Shown: one piece after another, positions 1 to 10,193 of the stretch | Layout of the letters: each line of letters opens with the position of its first letter | How positions within the stretch are numbered: the stretch's first letter is position 1 | NCBI GenBank assembly: GCA_963971575.1 | Contig: OZ020616.1 | Location: 26,578,306-26,642,305, forward strand | Origin: Liopterus haemorrhoidalis | Taxonomy: Eukaryota > Arthropoda > Insecta > Coleoptera > Dytiscidae | Length of the DNA: 64,000 nt | Reading direction: 5' to 3' | Position numbers and translations under genes: made by a program | The notes under the pieces: generated by a model | Databases searched by the model: none | Told to the model about the DNA's origin: nothing | What the model saw: the letters and a program-made list of their open reading frames with translations, nothing else

Positions 1-100
1 GTCGGGATAACAAAAATTCCGGAGTCGGAGTAGGTGGTTCAAATATGTCGGAGTCGGAGTTGTAGTCTTAGTCAGCATCAAATCAAATTCCATGGTCGAA
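1..100. repeat. Degenerate TCGGAG short tandem repeat
   Basis: The window opens with several imperfect copies of a GTCGGAGT motif (for example near positions 20-30 and 48-60) separated by unique sequence. It looks like the decayed edge of a minisatellite that continues left of the window. No coding potential is seen. Confidence 0.45.
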
Positions 101-214
101 TTCTGGAAATAATTTATTAGGTAAAACGATTCTTATTAAAACTTATTTTTAAACGCTAATGAACTGCCGTAAAATTACCTTTACCTGGATGTCTTCTGTT
201 AAGATAGGTTACAG

Positions 215-378
215 CAGAGTTTCCCAAACTTTTTGAGCCGTGGAGCAGTTTTCACGAGAGGAATTCTTCGCGGCGCACTATCATTGATGTATATAAAGCA
301 ACACTAGTAGATCGCGGAGCACTAGTAGACGCTCGCGGAGCACTTAGTGCTTCGAGGAGCACAGTTTAGGAAACTCTG
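215..378. mobile_element. Miniature hAT element, 164 bp, with 8 bp target duplication
   Basis: The ends are inverted: CAGAGTTTCCCAAACT on the left and AGTTTAGGAAACTCTG on the right. The flanks carry a perfect 8 bp direct duplication, GGTTACAG, at 207-214 and 379-386. Terminal CAG..CTG bases with an 8 bp duplication are the signature of hAT transposons. The inside contains short repeats of CGCGGAGCACT but no coding sequence, so this is a non-autonomous copy. The intact duplication argues for a fairly recent insertion. Confidence 0.85.
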
Positions 379-386
379 GGTTACAG

Positions 387-1925
387 AATAAAGACGACGT
401 GCTAAATTAATGTTTCCATTTATTCTCTCATACATAAAGTGTATGTCTGTCAGCTCTTCGTTAGTGTGCTCGTAATTCTCTTCCTTTAAATTTACACTAC
501 AACTTGTACTGTAAACTTATGTGTAAAGTTATAGCCTATAACTAGCTTCTTTCAATCAATTTCTTTTGTTTCAATAATGAAATAATAAAGGTCATCGAAG
601 CATATCACCTGTGATAAACTCGGTTTTAATAAGAAACGTATTACCAAAAAGTTTAAATCTAAAATTAATGTAACTTTTTAAGAAACTACTTTTTGTTCCG
701 CATATACACCAAAAATACACCAAGCATACACCACTGAAGTTAGGTCAAACATTTCAGTTACATCCTGTACAAATATTTTTAAAACAAATACATTTGTTTT
801 TTTTTACATGATTGATATTTAATAATACAAAGGATTACAAAAATGGGCACCTTTACTATTTAATGCACCAAATTTGAGCCGATATTTTTTTAGAATTTAA
901 ATTTATATAACAAAACATGTCAATGCTTACATCATTCTACCGTAATCCAACCAATTTAAAAAATCTTTGGTCGGGGATTAATCCTTTGCCGGCAAAAATG
1001 GTATAATCCACGTATAGAAATGTGCATTAACCAATAAAGCAATTCTTTCCCATTCTGTGGTTAGAAGTAAAACCCTAAAGAAAATAAAACCTTAATCGCT
1101 CTTTGTATAGAGATAAAAGGATTCAATAAACTCACCTGGAAAGATGTCACAAGATTCTGAATACCTGCGGGACTTATGTAATGCTGCGACTGTGTTCAGC
1201 ATCCTGACTGGCGACCACATATATAAACCGACACAAACAGCCGTTCCACTATTTTACGATAAGAGAATTGTCATGTCATTTTACAAAAAAAAAAAAAAAT
1301 GTCTGATACACATGTAATAGTTCAAAGATGATAAGAATATGTTCGTACGATTGTTCCTACACCTATGTATGAAATGTGAATTCTGTAATAGACGAGAATC
1401 AATATTATGGAGCAAAATATAAATATTGTGTATATGGCATGTCAGAATAGTATATCACACATTTCTTGTTTCGTGATTTTACATTTCTAACTTATAATCA
1501 TATTAAAAATATTTAAGTACACACAAAGAAATTTTACTTTAAAATCAAAAAAACTGCGGGTAATATCAAAATTATTGCTTTTGAAACGGCGTCTAAAGTA
1601 AAAAAAAAATATATTTGAATGAGTTTCCTATTTAAAAGAGGTATTATATTAATATTCACCTTCTAATTTAGGCGAACGAAACAAAAGCAAATTACTTTCA
1701 TTTGAGCTTATGGAAATATGCATTGAATTGAAAGTGTAAACTTTTGAAAACAATAACTTGTTAAATTGAAAGCAGAGATTTTTTTTAATGAAATAATCCC
1801 GCTGTCGAAATAAAATCATGCTACTTTTAAATCAAATAATATAGTACTTTCACGTTGAAAAAATATTTTCTTATTTTAAAAGTACTGTACTATTATTTTA
1901 AATTAATATATACATATATAGAAAT
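387..1925. other. AT-rich non-coding stretch, nothing recognised
   Basis: No open frame of note, no RNA gene and no clear terminal repeats were seen. The part at about 1540-1900 is rich in AAATCAAA and ACTTTTAAA words that recur at 6500-6840, which suggests an old unclassified repeat. Confidence 0.5.
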
Positions 1926-1929
1926 AAAA

Positions 1930-2230
1930 ATTCTTCTTTTATTCGTCATATAATTTATTAAAATCTTAAGTGAATTCTAGATGTTCCGGCTGAATTTGAT
2001 GAGTCATCATAAGTCCTACGTCGTCAAATAGTTAAAAAGAAATAATGTTAACACATTGGTGTAAAAGTTCCCAGTGGTGTGAACATTACGAATTGTAATG
2101 TTCACCTCATTAATATTTTTTGAACTATTTCACGATGTAGGACTTATTATGGCTGATGAAATTTAACCGAAACGTATCTAGAATTCACTTAATAATTGAA
2201 TAAATTATATGACTAATAAAAAAATAATTT
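1930..2230. repeat. Inverted-repeat element resembling a Penelope terminus
   Basis: Two arms of about 100 bp (near 1930-2040 and 2120-2230) are inverted copies of each other; both contain the words GTGAATTCTAGA/TCTAGAATTCAC and AAGTCCTA/TAGGACTT. The outer ends (TTTATTCGTCATATAATTTA) resemble the outer end of the Penelope-like element that begins at 2246 (TTTACTCGTCAAATTTTATT). The right arm holds CTGATGA followed by GAAACGTA (2153-2176), a hammerhead-like core. No coding sequence lies between the arms. Confidence 0.5.
2153..2176 (+). ncRNA. Possible degenerate hammerhead ribozyme core
   Basis: CTGATGA at 2153-2159 and GAAAC at 2169-2173, followed by GTA, match the two conserved boxes and an allowed NUH cleavage triplet. 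The bases between them do not form a convincing stem II, and the opposite arm has lost the GAAAC box. This is probably a dead relic and could be chance. Confidence 0.3.
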
Positions 2231-2318
2231 ATATATATATATATAAGGAGAAATAATAGTTCTTATTTACTCGTCAAATTTTATTAAAAAATATTATTAC
2301 AAAATAATAATTTTACGA

Positions 2319-2351
2319 GACGTTTCGACTGGGACATCCAGTCATCTTCAG
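2319..2351 (-). ncRNA. Hammerhead ribozyme core, left terminal repeat of the Penelope element
   Basis: On the minus strand the order is CTGAAGA, a hairpin GACTGG-loop-CCAGTC (6 bp stem II), GAAAC, then GTC as the cleavage triplet. This is the inverted duplicate of the copy at 3251-3283 and has the same core. Flanking bases give a short stem I (GA/TC, internal loop, TTT/AAA). Stem III is reduced to the self-complementary ACGT, as in the minimal hammerheads known from Penelope elements, which are expected to work as dimers. Confidence 0.7.
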
Positions 2352-2389
2352 TCTATAAATAAAAAATATACAATTTTACAAATTTTATA

Positions 2390-2698
2390 AATGAAATACC
2401 GTGTAATGGGTGTAATAAAAGCTACATAGGAACGACACAACAAATTTTAAAGAAACGCATTTACCAGCACAAAAGTGACGTTAGATTGAAACCCAATTGC
2501 ACAGCTTTAGCGGTACACACTAATAAGACAGGCCACATTTTTAATTATGAAAATGTCAAAATTCTTGATAAAGAAAGCCACGTTCAAAAAAGGATGATCT
2601 CAGAGATGCTACACATCCATTCCTCTAAAGACAAATGTGTTAATAAGAAAACAGACACGGTCGGGTTAAATAAAGCATATTTTAAACTGATTTCTTAG
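2390..2698 (+). pseudogene. GIY-YIG endonuclease fragment of a Penelope-like element
   Basis: The frame reads through from the left terminal repeat without a start codon and ends at a TAG at 2696. The protein shows a Cys-x2-Cys pair (IPCNGCNKSYIGTT), then the YIG box, a KKR..QHK basic helix, the ALAVH..KTGHIFNYENV segment and EML near the end. This order matches the Zn-finger-linked GIY-YIG nuclease at the C terminus of Penelope polyproteins, which nicks target DNA to prime reverse transcription. About 100 residues remain; the reverse transcriptase is absent. A plain GIY-YIG gene of the host is less likely given the flanking inverted Penelope termini. Confidence 0.8.
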
Positions 2699-3250
2699 AC
2701 ATCAGCTGTTTGTCTTTTTTCTTGTTACATTTGGTCTTTAGCTTATCAGCATTGTGACGTCTGACTGTCTAGGTGTTATGTCAGTAACGGGCTTGCCTGC
2801 TCTGATACAACATGTCGCATTTCTACGTATGCATAGTGGTCTAGCTGCTAAAATATGTTTAGAAGTTGTTATATAGTTTTGGTTTTTCAACTTTAGGTAA
2901 GTCTTCCAGTTAAGAACACTTCCTTCCTTTTTTGTCACACAGTTTGGATGTCATATAATTTTTCTGTGACTCTTTGTACATGTTTGCAATCTGTTTTAAT
3001 GGTAATTTATATTTAAAAAAATTATTTTTCTCACAAAATGGTGCTAGGCGCCATTTTAATTTTTTTAAATTTTTAAACTTTTATTCATTTATTTAATATT
3101 ATTTATTATTTTAATGCTTTGTTTTAATCATCTATAATTCTTTTAATGTTTTTTAACTTGATTTTTAAGTATTTTTCACATTTTATTTGTATTTTTATTC
3201 TGAAGACTGTTTTATAAAATTTGTAAAATTGTATATTTTTTATTTATAGA

Positions 3251-3283
3251 CTGAAGATGACTGGATGTCCCAGTCGAAACGTC
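3251..3283 (+). ncRNA. Hammerhead ribozyme core, right terminal repeat of the Penelope element
   Basis: CTGAAGA (3251-3257) is followed by the stem II hairpin GACTGG/CCAGTC, then GAAAC (3276-3280) and the cleavage triplet GTC (3281-3283). It lies on the same strand as the GIY-YIG coding fragment, downstream of it, where processing at a 3' terminal repeat would be expected. ACGT around the junction is palindromic and could form stem III between two molecules. Activity has not been tested. Confidence 0.75.
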
Positions 3284-3389
3284 TCGTAAAATTATTATTT
3301 TTTAATAATATTTTTTAATAAAATTTGACTAGTAAATAAGAACTATTATTTCTCCTCATATCATTTTTCGTCAAGAACCATATTTCTAC

Positions 3390-3412
3390 TATATATATAT
3401 ATATATATATAT
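3390..3412. repeat. (AT)n microsatellite
   Basis: A run of alternating T and A separates the Penelope element from the next hammerhead-bearing element. Confidence 0.8.
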
Positions 3413-3725
3413 AATAATTGTGTTTCTTCTTTAATCGTCAATTAGGTAGGAAAATTAATAAATTAGTTTAATTCATTGGGACGTTTCGCATATATATTAG
3501 TTTTATGCATCTTCAGCCTGTGATATGCAGTTAATCATTAGTGGCTGATGTAATGTACGTACATTATAAAATACGGTGGTTGTGTAATAAAAACTTAGTA
3601 TAAAAATAAAATAAAATTAAAAAATATAAAAAATCACTAATGTTTGTCAAACTCATAAAAAAACGTAAATAACTGTTTACGTGTCAGTAGTTTAAAATCA
3701 ACTTGATTTTATTTGATTTTTATTT
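3413..3725 (-). mobile_element. Hammerhead-bearing terminal repeat, copy 1 of a second family
   Basis: This block shares its layout with those at 3760-4072 and 11030-11300: a left GTGTTTCTT..TTTAATCGT segment, then TTCATTGGGACGTTTCGCAT, a CATCTTCAGCCTGTGATATG segment and a distal ACGTGTCAGTA..AAATCAA segment. No coding sequence is present. It is best read as a solo Penelope-type terminal repeat or a retrozyme-like non-autonomous element. Confidence 0.6.
3480..3516 (-). ncRNA. Hammerhead ribozyme core
   Basis: On the minus strand: CTGAAGA, stem II GCATA-loop-TATGC, GAAAC, then GTC. Stem I can form from GG/CC plus TCA/TGA across a small internal loop. The same arrangement is kept in the related copies at 3824 and 11061 although the loops differ, which supports a folded RNA. 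Confidence 0.7.
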
Positions 3726-3759
3726 TATTTTTTCATTTACTTGATTATATATATATATA

Positions 3760-4072
3760 TATAATAATAATAGTGTTTCTTTTTTAAATCGTTGTGTAGG
3801 TGAAATAAATAATTAAGTCATGGAACGTTTCGCATTTATTTCAGTAAACGCATCTTCAGCCTGTGATATTCAGTTATCATGAACTGTGAAGAAAGATGTG
3901 GAAGGTCATGTACCAATCCTAGGTGAAAAACGAGGTTACAAGTTAAAAATTATAAAACACATGGAAAATGTACGTAGAAATAAAAATATGTAAAAATTAG
4001 GTTATTAACGAGTCCATGTTACCGTGTCAATAATTAAAAATCAACTGTTTTAAAAAAGAAACACTATTATTA
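3760..4072 (-). mobile_element. Hammerhead-bearing element, copy 2, with short inverted ends
   Basis: The left end ATAATAGTGTTTCTTTTTTAAA and the right end TTTAAAAAAGAAACACTATTAT are inverted copies. Inside are the hammerhead core and a segment ending in TTACCGTGTCAATAATT shared with the 11 kb copy (TTACCGTGTCAGTATTT). No coding sequence is present. The element begins directly after an (AT)n run, tandem to copy 1. Confidence 0.65.
3823..3859 (-). ncRNA. Hammerhead ribozyme core, GTT cleavage variant
   Basis: On the minus strand: CTGAAGA, stem II GCGTTTA-loop-TAAATGC (one G-U pair), GAAAC, then GTT. The triplet differs from GTC in the sister copies by one base but still fits the NUH rule. The change may reduce cleavage. 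Confidence 0.6.
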
Positions 4073-5475
4073 TACCGACTCGTTAACCGCCGTCTTATCC
4101 GGATGATATTTTTTTAGTGCTTACGCTTAATTTTATTTCGACAGGGGGTACTGACTAATTTTATTGATAAAAATCATGTATTTTTTCCTCGAAACCGTGG
4201 CGTTGATCGTCACCATTGCTCAGCACGGATAGGTTGTACCAGACGATAAAAGATGTTTATTCATATTTCCACTATTTAGGACACGATTTCAGACCAAAAC
4301 TGAATTGAAAAACTACAGTTGAAGGTATTTTATTAATAAAATTGATGATATGTGTAAAAAATACATAAGAGTTGATAAAGATAATGCAGTTTTTTAAGGT
4401 TTTAACACATTTTCATAAATTTTGAAAATTTTTGCTGACCATAAAATTGTCTTCAGTTAAAAATGCTATTAAACGGAAAAGAAAGTAAGAATTAAGAAAG
4501 TAAGAATCAGTTTTGAGTTATCAAAATATATTTTAAGGGTCGTTAGAACGCTTTAAATGTTAAACCTATATGTAGAATACGTTCAAATAAGTTTTCAGGG
4601 TGAGGATAGATCTGTTAAGCAGTTTTGTTATTTTAATATTGGAAACTGTATGTTATTAACTATTTTACTAACTATATTAACGAAAGTATAAAGTACAATG
4701 TATTAGGGGGATAGAATTCTGTATTAGATAAGACAGAATAATATTCGATATTTAGTAATCGCGTAATTTTAATTGTGTTAAATCTTGAAGTATTAAATAC
4801 CCAGATGTCATTTTAATATATTATTTCTTTATATAAAAGATTACTATAGGATGAAAGTGTTTTTTTATCATCATTAAAGTCTTCCACTGTTTTTTTTTGT
4901 AGTAAAAATGCTAATTTTAAGACGTATTTCAAAAAAACTTAAAAATTATGATAAAAGTATTCATCAGCGAAATTAGTATTCTCTCGAACAACAAAACAAC
5001 TACCGCAGTTCAAATTTAGGAGGCAATTCCTTCGTATTACTGAATTATAACAAGTAGGTATAGGTGAAATTTTAGTGATTATGTAAATTAAAAACTACTA
5101 TAATATATTTACAAAAAAAAATAAAATTATAAATACCTTTTTAAATAGTTAAACAAAATACTAAATTTAATAACGTAAAATATTACTACAACGAATATAT
5201 TATTACAACGAAAATTTGCAAATTTCACATCTATAAGTGTTACTCAAAAGTTTTTCTAAATTTCCAAGTGACATAATTAATAGTGAATCCTATGCAATAA
5301 TATTTAACAATTTTATTGATTTTTCTCTATTTTATTCAGAACCCATGTATTCTTTATAGTGAAATAAAATATTATTGTTACGTTTAAATGGTATTAACGT
5401 AAATTAATTAACCGATTTGGATAATCCTTTGAACATTGTATGTATAGATTAGAACTTCCCGAGTGTTATTGGCTA
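4073..5475. other. AT-rich non-coding stretch, nothing recognised
   Basis: No terminal repeats, coding frame or RNA gene were recognised. From about 5479 the sequence CAGTGTTTCTCAACCGGGGT resembles the left end of a hAT element, but no matching right end was found. Confidence 0.5.
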
Positions 5476-5589
5476 TATCAGTGTTTCTCAACCGGGGTGC
5501 CACCAATTTGTAAAATTATTTCAACGTTACATTGCTCAGAATTTCCTGTTTGTTACAAGCTAATGATAATAATAATAATAATTTTTGCT

Positions 5590-5792
5590 GACGTTTCGTG
5601 GACGTTCCGAAGGCGCGCCCGAGGCACGTCACTTCGATAACCACGTGACAGGCAAAATACCAGTCGCGAAGCGAAGAGTTTTATAATCGACAAGTGCGGC
5701 AAAATGCCTTATCAAGTTAAAACGAGTCGCGAAGCGACGAGTTTTGTCAACGTGGGGGGAGAAGCCCGGCGTAGCCGGGCTGTTGCCCCTAG
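5590..5792 (+). mobile_element. 3' end of a Helitron-like element (5' end not resolved)
   Basis: A GC-rich block in AT-rich surroundings ends with a hairpin GCCCGGC-GTA-GCCGGGC (5764-5780), then 8 bases, then CTAG (5789-5792) followed by T. A terminal hairpin about 10 bases before a CTRR end inserted next to T is the hallmark of Helitron 3' ends. A second hairpin lies upstream at 5719-5745 (AAAAC..GTCGC-GAA-GCGAC..GTTTT). No Rep/helicase coding sequence is present, so the copy is non-autonomous. The left limit is only where base composition changes. Confidence 0.6.
5764..5780. terminator. GC-rich hairpin, Helitron 3' terminal type
   Basis: A perfect 7 bp stem, GCCCGGC/GCCGGGC, with a GTA loop. 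In Helitrons this hairpin marks the stop of rolling-circle transfer; it is not a transcription terminator in the bacterial sense. Confidence 0.6.
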
Positions 5793-7380
5793 TTTATTTA
5801 AATAATATATAGAAACAAAATATATACATGCACAGTATATACTACATAATATCTACAAAATATACACATAAAAATTAAAACTACAAGTTTTTATTTATAA
5901 TTAACATTTTCTTATTAATATTATATATGTGTACAGGTGGACTAGTAAAGAAAGATATTGGTTTAAGTAAAACATTTTTCATATTTTTTCCAATTTCGTA
6001 TGACAGGAAATGTTCATTAAATCTAACAATTTTAATGTCATTACAAAAATGTCATAGCTGATTGTTTGTACTAATTATTAAATATATAATTTTAAATAAC
6101 TGAAACTCGTTATTTTGGGATCTGCACAAATAGTTAATAAAAATTCACACATATTTTGTTTTCTTCGCTGTAAACCTTAACTTTTAGGTATGCATATGCC
6201 ACTTCGCATTCTCTTGCCGACACAAGGAAAGTCTATACATTAGATTGTAATGATGTTTCTTGATTTGTTTCAATAACCGTGTCCGTAACCGTTGGAACAA
6301 TTTTCGAAGCTAGCCAGAACTGATAATTAGAATCAGACATTTCGTAAATTAATATTGTTTTATTTTCACCTAATTTCACTATGTACAAGTATTTTATTAA
6401 AATGTTCGGTTACTTTCAGAATAATTTAAAATATTCTGTTTTCAACAATAAAGATTACTTAGTAAATCTTGCACTTTTGATGTGATATTGAATTGATTTT
6501 AAATTGAAATCTGACAACATCAGAATAAAAGCAGTACTATCATATTAAAAGTACAAGATTTTAAATCAAAAGATTGTGTATGTATATAAAAGCCAATTTT
6601 TAATTCAAAAGTAAATGAACTAAAAGTAATATATATTTATAATGAAAGTATTTGTATTTTATTCATACATACATTTGCTTTTAAATTAATAGTATAAAGT
6701 CAAACCAAAAATTCTTAATTTTAATTTCGATTTGAAAAGCATATGTTTTTAATTTAAACCGTATTGCATTTAAATCAAAAAATTTGTTTTCGATTTGTGG
6801 TCAAAAGTAGAAATTTTCGAAATTAAAAGTATTTATTTCTTTGGTTATAGACGTTAAAACATGGTTAGGTATGACATCTTGTTGCTAGCGCCACCATTTC
6901 TGTTGACGAAGAAAAATTAAGTTTAGGGGCATATTTTTTTTTCTTTCTAATATGAAAACATTTTAGGGAACAAGACAAAAAAAAATGGAATAAATTGGAC
7001 CTCTCTAATGTATATTAATACTCCTATCCTGTACCAGATATGTTAAGTCTACTGTCGGTGAAAATAAGGTCATATTTGTCTTATCTTATCTTATATTACT
7101 TATAATATGTACATTTGGACAGAATTTTAACGTAACACCGCTATATGAATTTACATTTTGGAACAGAATGTGCGTATTAGTCCATTATCCTTTACAATCT
7201 CACTTCGATACAACTATTTAAGAAGACAGAATAAAAATAATAAATATCATATATATAGGACAATGGAAAATGAAATTACTACGTCTTATAAATAAGATAA
7301 ATATGAAAATCGGTTGCGAGAAAAGAAAAGCCATGGTTTAATGACCATAGTTGTGCTACATAGTGTTCTAATGCACAAAC
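5793..7380. other. AT-rich non-coding stretch, unclassified repeat words
   Basis: Nothing coding was recognised. The part at 6500-6840 is built of AAATCAAA, ATTAAAAGT and TTTAAAT words also seen at 1540-1900, probably an old unclassified repeat. Confidence 0.45.
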
Positions 7381-7612
7381 CCGGAAATGATTAAATTAGA
7401 AGGAAGTGATAAAACAAATACAACAGTTAAATATCTGGGACTCATATTCTCAACAGTTGGAAGAACTAGTTGGCGTACCTGGTAAAATATTTAGAGCGTT
7501 AAGACATCATTTTCAGCTAACAGTGAAATGCTAACAGAAGCAAAAGTTTAGGTTTATAATAAAGCAGCCATCGCAATATTGGCATATGAGTCATTCTATG
7601 TCAACTGGTCTG
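7381..7612 (+). pseudogene. LINE reverse-transcriptase C-terminal fragment
   Basis: A broken frame reads roughly MIKLEGSDKTNTTVKYLGLI, then SEMLTEAKV, then AIAILAYES, with stops between. The same order (VxNYKYLGAI, PTEAKVEVFK, VPILTYASE) is seen in the LINE at 39-41 kb, just after the catalytic domain of the reverse transcriptase. It is a 5'- and 3'-truncated, heavily mutated copy of an endonuclease-type LINE. Confidence 0.65.
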
Positions 7613-8738
7613 ATTTTAGATTAATATAGGAGTAAATTTTTAGACAGTAATATTAAATATCCAGCAAGATATGACATTTTGTTTGAAGGTCTGTCCGGGA
7701 AACGCGTTAGAACTGTCGGAAAATATTCAAAGTGTATCTGAAAATGGTAATTCAAATTTATCTTTTTCCTGTGAATAATTAAAAACATGCTAAACATCCA
7801 TTTTTAGTCAAATCGCAGCTGTAATTGGATTTAAACCAGACGAAATAACGGACCAACGCAATTTTTAATGTGTAAAGTTGTAGACGCTTACTCCTAATGC
7901 GAACTGCCTTAAAATTGTGGATTTACAAACCAATATGCTAACGAACTCCGATCGCATATGTTTTATCAAGATTTTAAACTCTGTTTTTAACTCTGTCTTA
8001 GCAGAAGAGATTCCAAAAAGAAAGAAAAAACTGATTATAATAGATTTTAACCTGGTTTTTCCATTGGTACTGAGAATCTGAGATTATAATTTTCTGATAT
8101 TTACGGCTGAACCTAGAACAGTTATGATGATTGTGTGCTCGACATTTTGATGATTTGGCAATACACTAACATATATCAAACAGCAAGCTTCCCTGCCTGT
8201 TTGTTTTGAAAATAACGGACCCCAAATTTGGACTTAAATTTGCAAATTAGGCTGTTTTATCCACCTTTTGGACAATATATTTTGCCTAGTATTGGCTATC
8301 TCGTCTTATTAAAGTCCATAATTCAGAGCCATTCATAAAAATGGTTCGCAGTGTAGTTGGATAGAGGTTTGGTAGAGCAATATTGTAGAGTCAAATTATG
8401 AAGAGTTACTATACATTTTATTCAATTGATTATTGAGATTATTGACAATTAATATTTATAATTTTATTTAAAAAAAATTTTTTTTATCATTTCTTTTCAA
8501 ATTTTTAGTAAATTTTGATTTATACATTTATTTAATTTTATATAAAGCGTATTATTCTATATTTAAATCTGCTTGGTACCATTATGTTTTATTATGTATT
8601 GTGTTATTATTGTCAATTCAGGTTGTGATATGTTTCACTTACTTAAAAACTACGGATAAGAACATAATTTCTGATTCTCTAGGTTATAATTCATTTATAA
8701 AATTTTTAACTATTACATATTGTATATAAAGGTAACAC
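7613..8738. other. Non-coding stretch, nothing recognised
   Basis: AT-rich sequence with no visible terminal repeats, coding frame or RNA gene. Confidence 0.5.
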
Positions 8739-8917
8739 GAGATCAAAAAGAAATTACATAAAGGTTGGCTATGGAAAATAAAAGTAATGTCAACAGCAAG
8801 CTTTAGAATTAATTAACTGTCTTCACTGTTGTTGTTGTCATAAGTTTATATTGTTACATAAAGCTTGCAGTATTTTATTTACCATAGCCAACCCTTATGT
8901 AATTTCTTTTTGAACTC
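8739..8917. mobile_element. Miniature inverted-repeat element, 179 bp
   Basis: The ends are inverted over about 40 bp: left TCAAAAAGAAATTACATAAA followed by GGTTGGCTATGG, right CCATAGCCAACC followed by CTTATGTAATTTCTTTTTGA. The inner part has a further weak inverted pair around AAGCTTTA/ATAAAGCTT. No coding sequence is present. The superfamily is unclear because no certain target duplication was seen. Confidence 0.75.
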
Positions 8918-9355
8918 ATAGTATATGTGAATGTACAAATTATCTTCATGAATTATTATAGACGATACGAGTACATTTGATTTCAATGTTATCAACGATG
9001 TTTATGGCTAGAATAAATAATAATTATTGAGGATTAATTAAAATATTAACATTGACAATGCCATTACTTTGTACCTACAGTATACAGCGTGTGCATTTTA
9101 ATGTGTCCATTATTGCTATTTCGAGAATTATAATAGCTAGGAGGTTGATTAAATTAGACAACAATTGCCATTTATAAGAGAATATCAAAGAGCGAAAGAA
9201 TTTCTCAATTATAGCAGTGGTTCTCAAAAGACTTTGTGCAATTTTCTTATTTTAAGTATGAACATACAATTGTTTTTCACTTATTTGAAATATAATTTTA
9301 TTCTAATTTCAACGCCATATATAAGTTATAACGTTATGTAACAAAATAATAGAGA

Positions 9356-10193
9356 AAAATTGATGTGAACTCTGAATTTTCACACATTTCAGGTTTTCGC
9401 AGATATATAATAAGTGAAGGCGGCATGTTGAGCGTGTAGGACAATTATTGCGGTAAAATGAACGGTATTTTTAAAATAATTTATCGTCTGTTAATCTAAA
9501 ACGAAAAAAAAACAAAAAATAAAATTGTCTCCTTTGCCCGGAAGTGAACCCTAGTTTGCTGCGTAGCAAGCGAGCAATCTTACCATTAAACCAGGATACG
9601 CCTGCTAGTATAGTGTGTTACATAACTATAACTTTTGTACATCGTCAACCAAAAAAATACAAAAAATGCGTTATTTTCCGAAAACATAATCTAATCAAAA
9701 ATTCCTGTTGTACTATTCCGGTTCACACCAATGTACATTACTTAGAATTTTTTCAGATTTTTAGTTTAAACCATCTGGGCTAAAGGGTGTGGGACAAAAA
9801 ATTTTTTGCACAATTTTGGCAAAAATCGCGTCGAAATAATTTATTTTGCAAAAATAAAATTTTGTTTTATTGCAGTACTAAATTGTGTAGTGTAATTGTG
9901 TAGTCCACACACTAAGGGCTTTCATTTGATACCCAACTCAGAATTAAAAAAAATATTTGTTTTTTCGATGAGCACATATTTGTTTATAATTTTAGGGGGA
10001 TATGTTTTTTAGATGTTTTAGTATTTTTCCTATGAGCGGGTCAAACAGTAGTATAAGCATGCCAAATTTCAACTCACTAGATTTAGCCGTTTAGCTACCA
10101 TTTTTACCGAACAGACAGACAGACAGGCAGATAGAGAGACGACAAAATAATGGTATAAGGGTTTTTTGGTCATACCTACAAAATCCTAAAAAT
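9356..10193 (+). mobile_element. tRNA-module interspersed repeat, copy A
   Basis: Family layout, shared with copies at 24095, 44463 and 52701: a 5' TTGATGTGAA segment and an ACACATTTCAGG segment (other copies have a TGTGAATATTCACA palindrome), a GGCGG..GTGTAGGACA block, AAAATAATTTATCGTCTGTTAA, a tRNA-like module in reverse orientation, a TCTGGGCTA..GGGTGTGGGACAAA block, ATGCCAAATTTCAACTC, a GACA microsatellite and a 3' end GGTATAAGGGTTTTTTGGTC with a TTTT..AAAA hairpin. It is non-coding. The ends suggest a Helentron-like or other non-autonomous element, but the class is unresolved. Confidence 0.65.
9534..9605 (-). ncRNA. tRNA-like module inside repeat copy A
   Basis: On the minus strand TGGTTTAATGGTAAGA resembles an A box (D arm) and AGGGTTCACTTCCGGGCA a B box (T arm), spaced as in a tRNA gene with an anticodon-arm-like CTCGCTTGCTACGCAG between. 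The acceptor stem does not pair well, so this is a tRNA-derived relic rather than a working gene. It could act as an internal RNA polymerase III promoter. Confidence 0.5.

Larger units (their letters stand above)
2246..3356 (+). mobile_element. Penelope-like element remnant with inverted 146 bp termini
   Basis: The arms 2246-2391 and 3211-3356 are inverted copies of equal length. Between them lies the C-terminal GIY-YIG endonuclease part of a Penelope-like element (PLE) on the plus strand (2390-2698), then an AT-rich tail. PLEs are known to have terminal repeats in direct or inverted orientation, often 5'-truncated, and to carry hammerhead motifs in those repeats; all three features are visible. 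The reverse transcriptase domain is missing, so the copy is 5'-truncated. Confidence 0.8.

Noticed and set aside
4430..4470. GTCTTCAGTTAAAAATG looked at as another hammerhead site
   Set aside because: No GAAAC/GTTTC box at the required distance on either strand.
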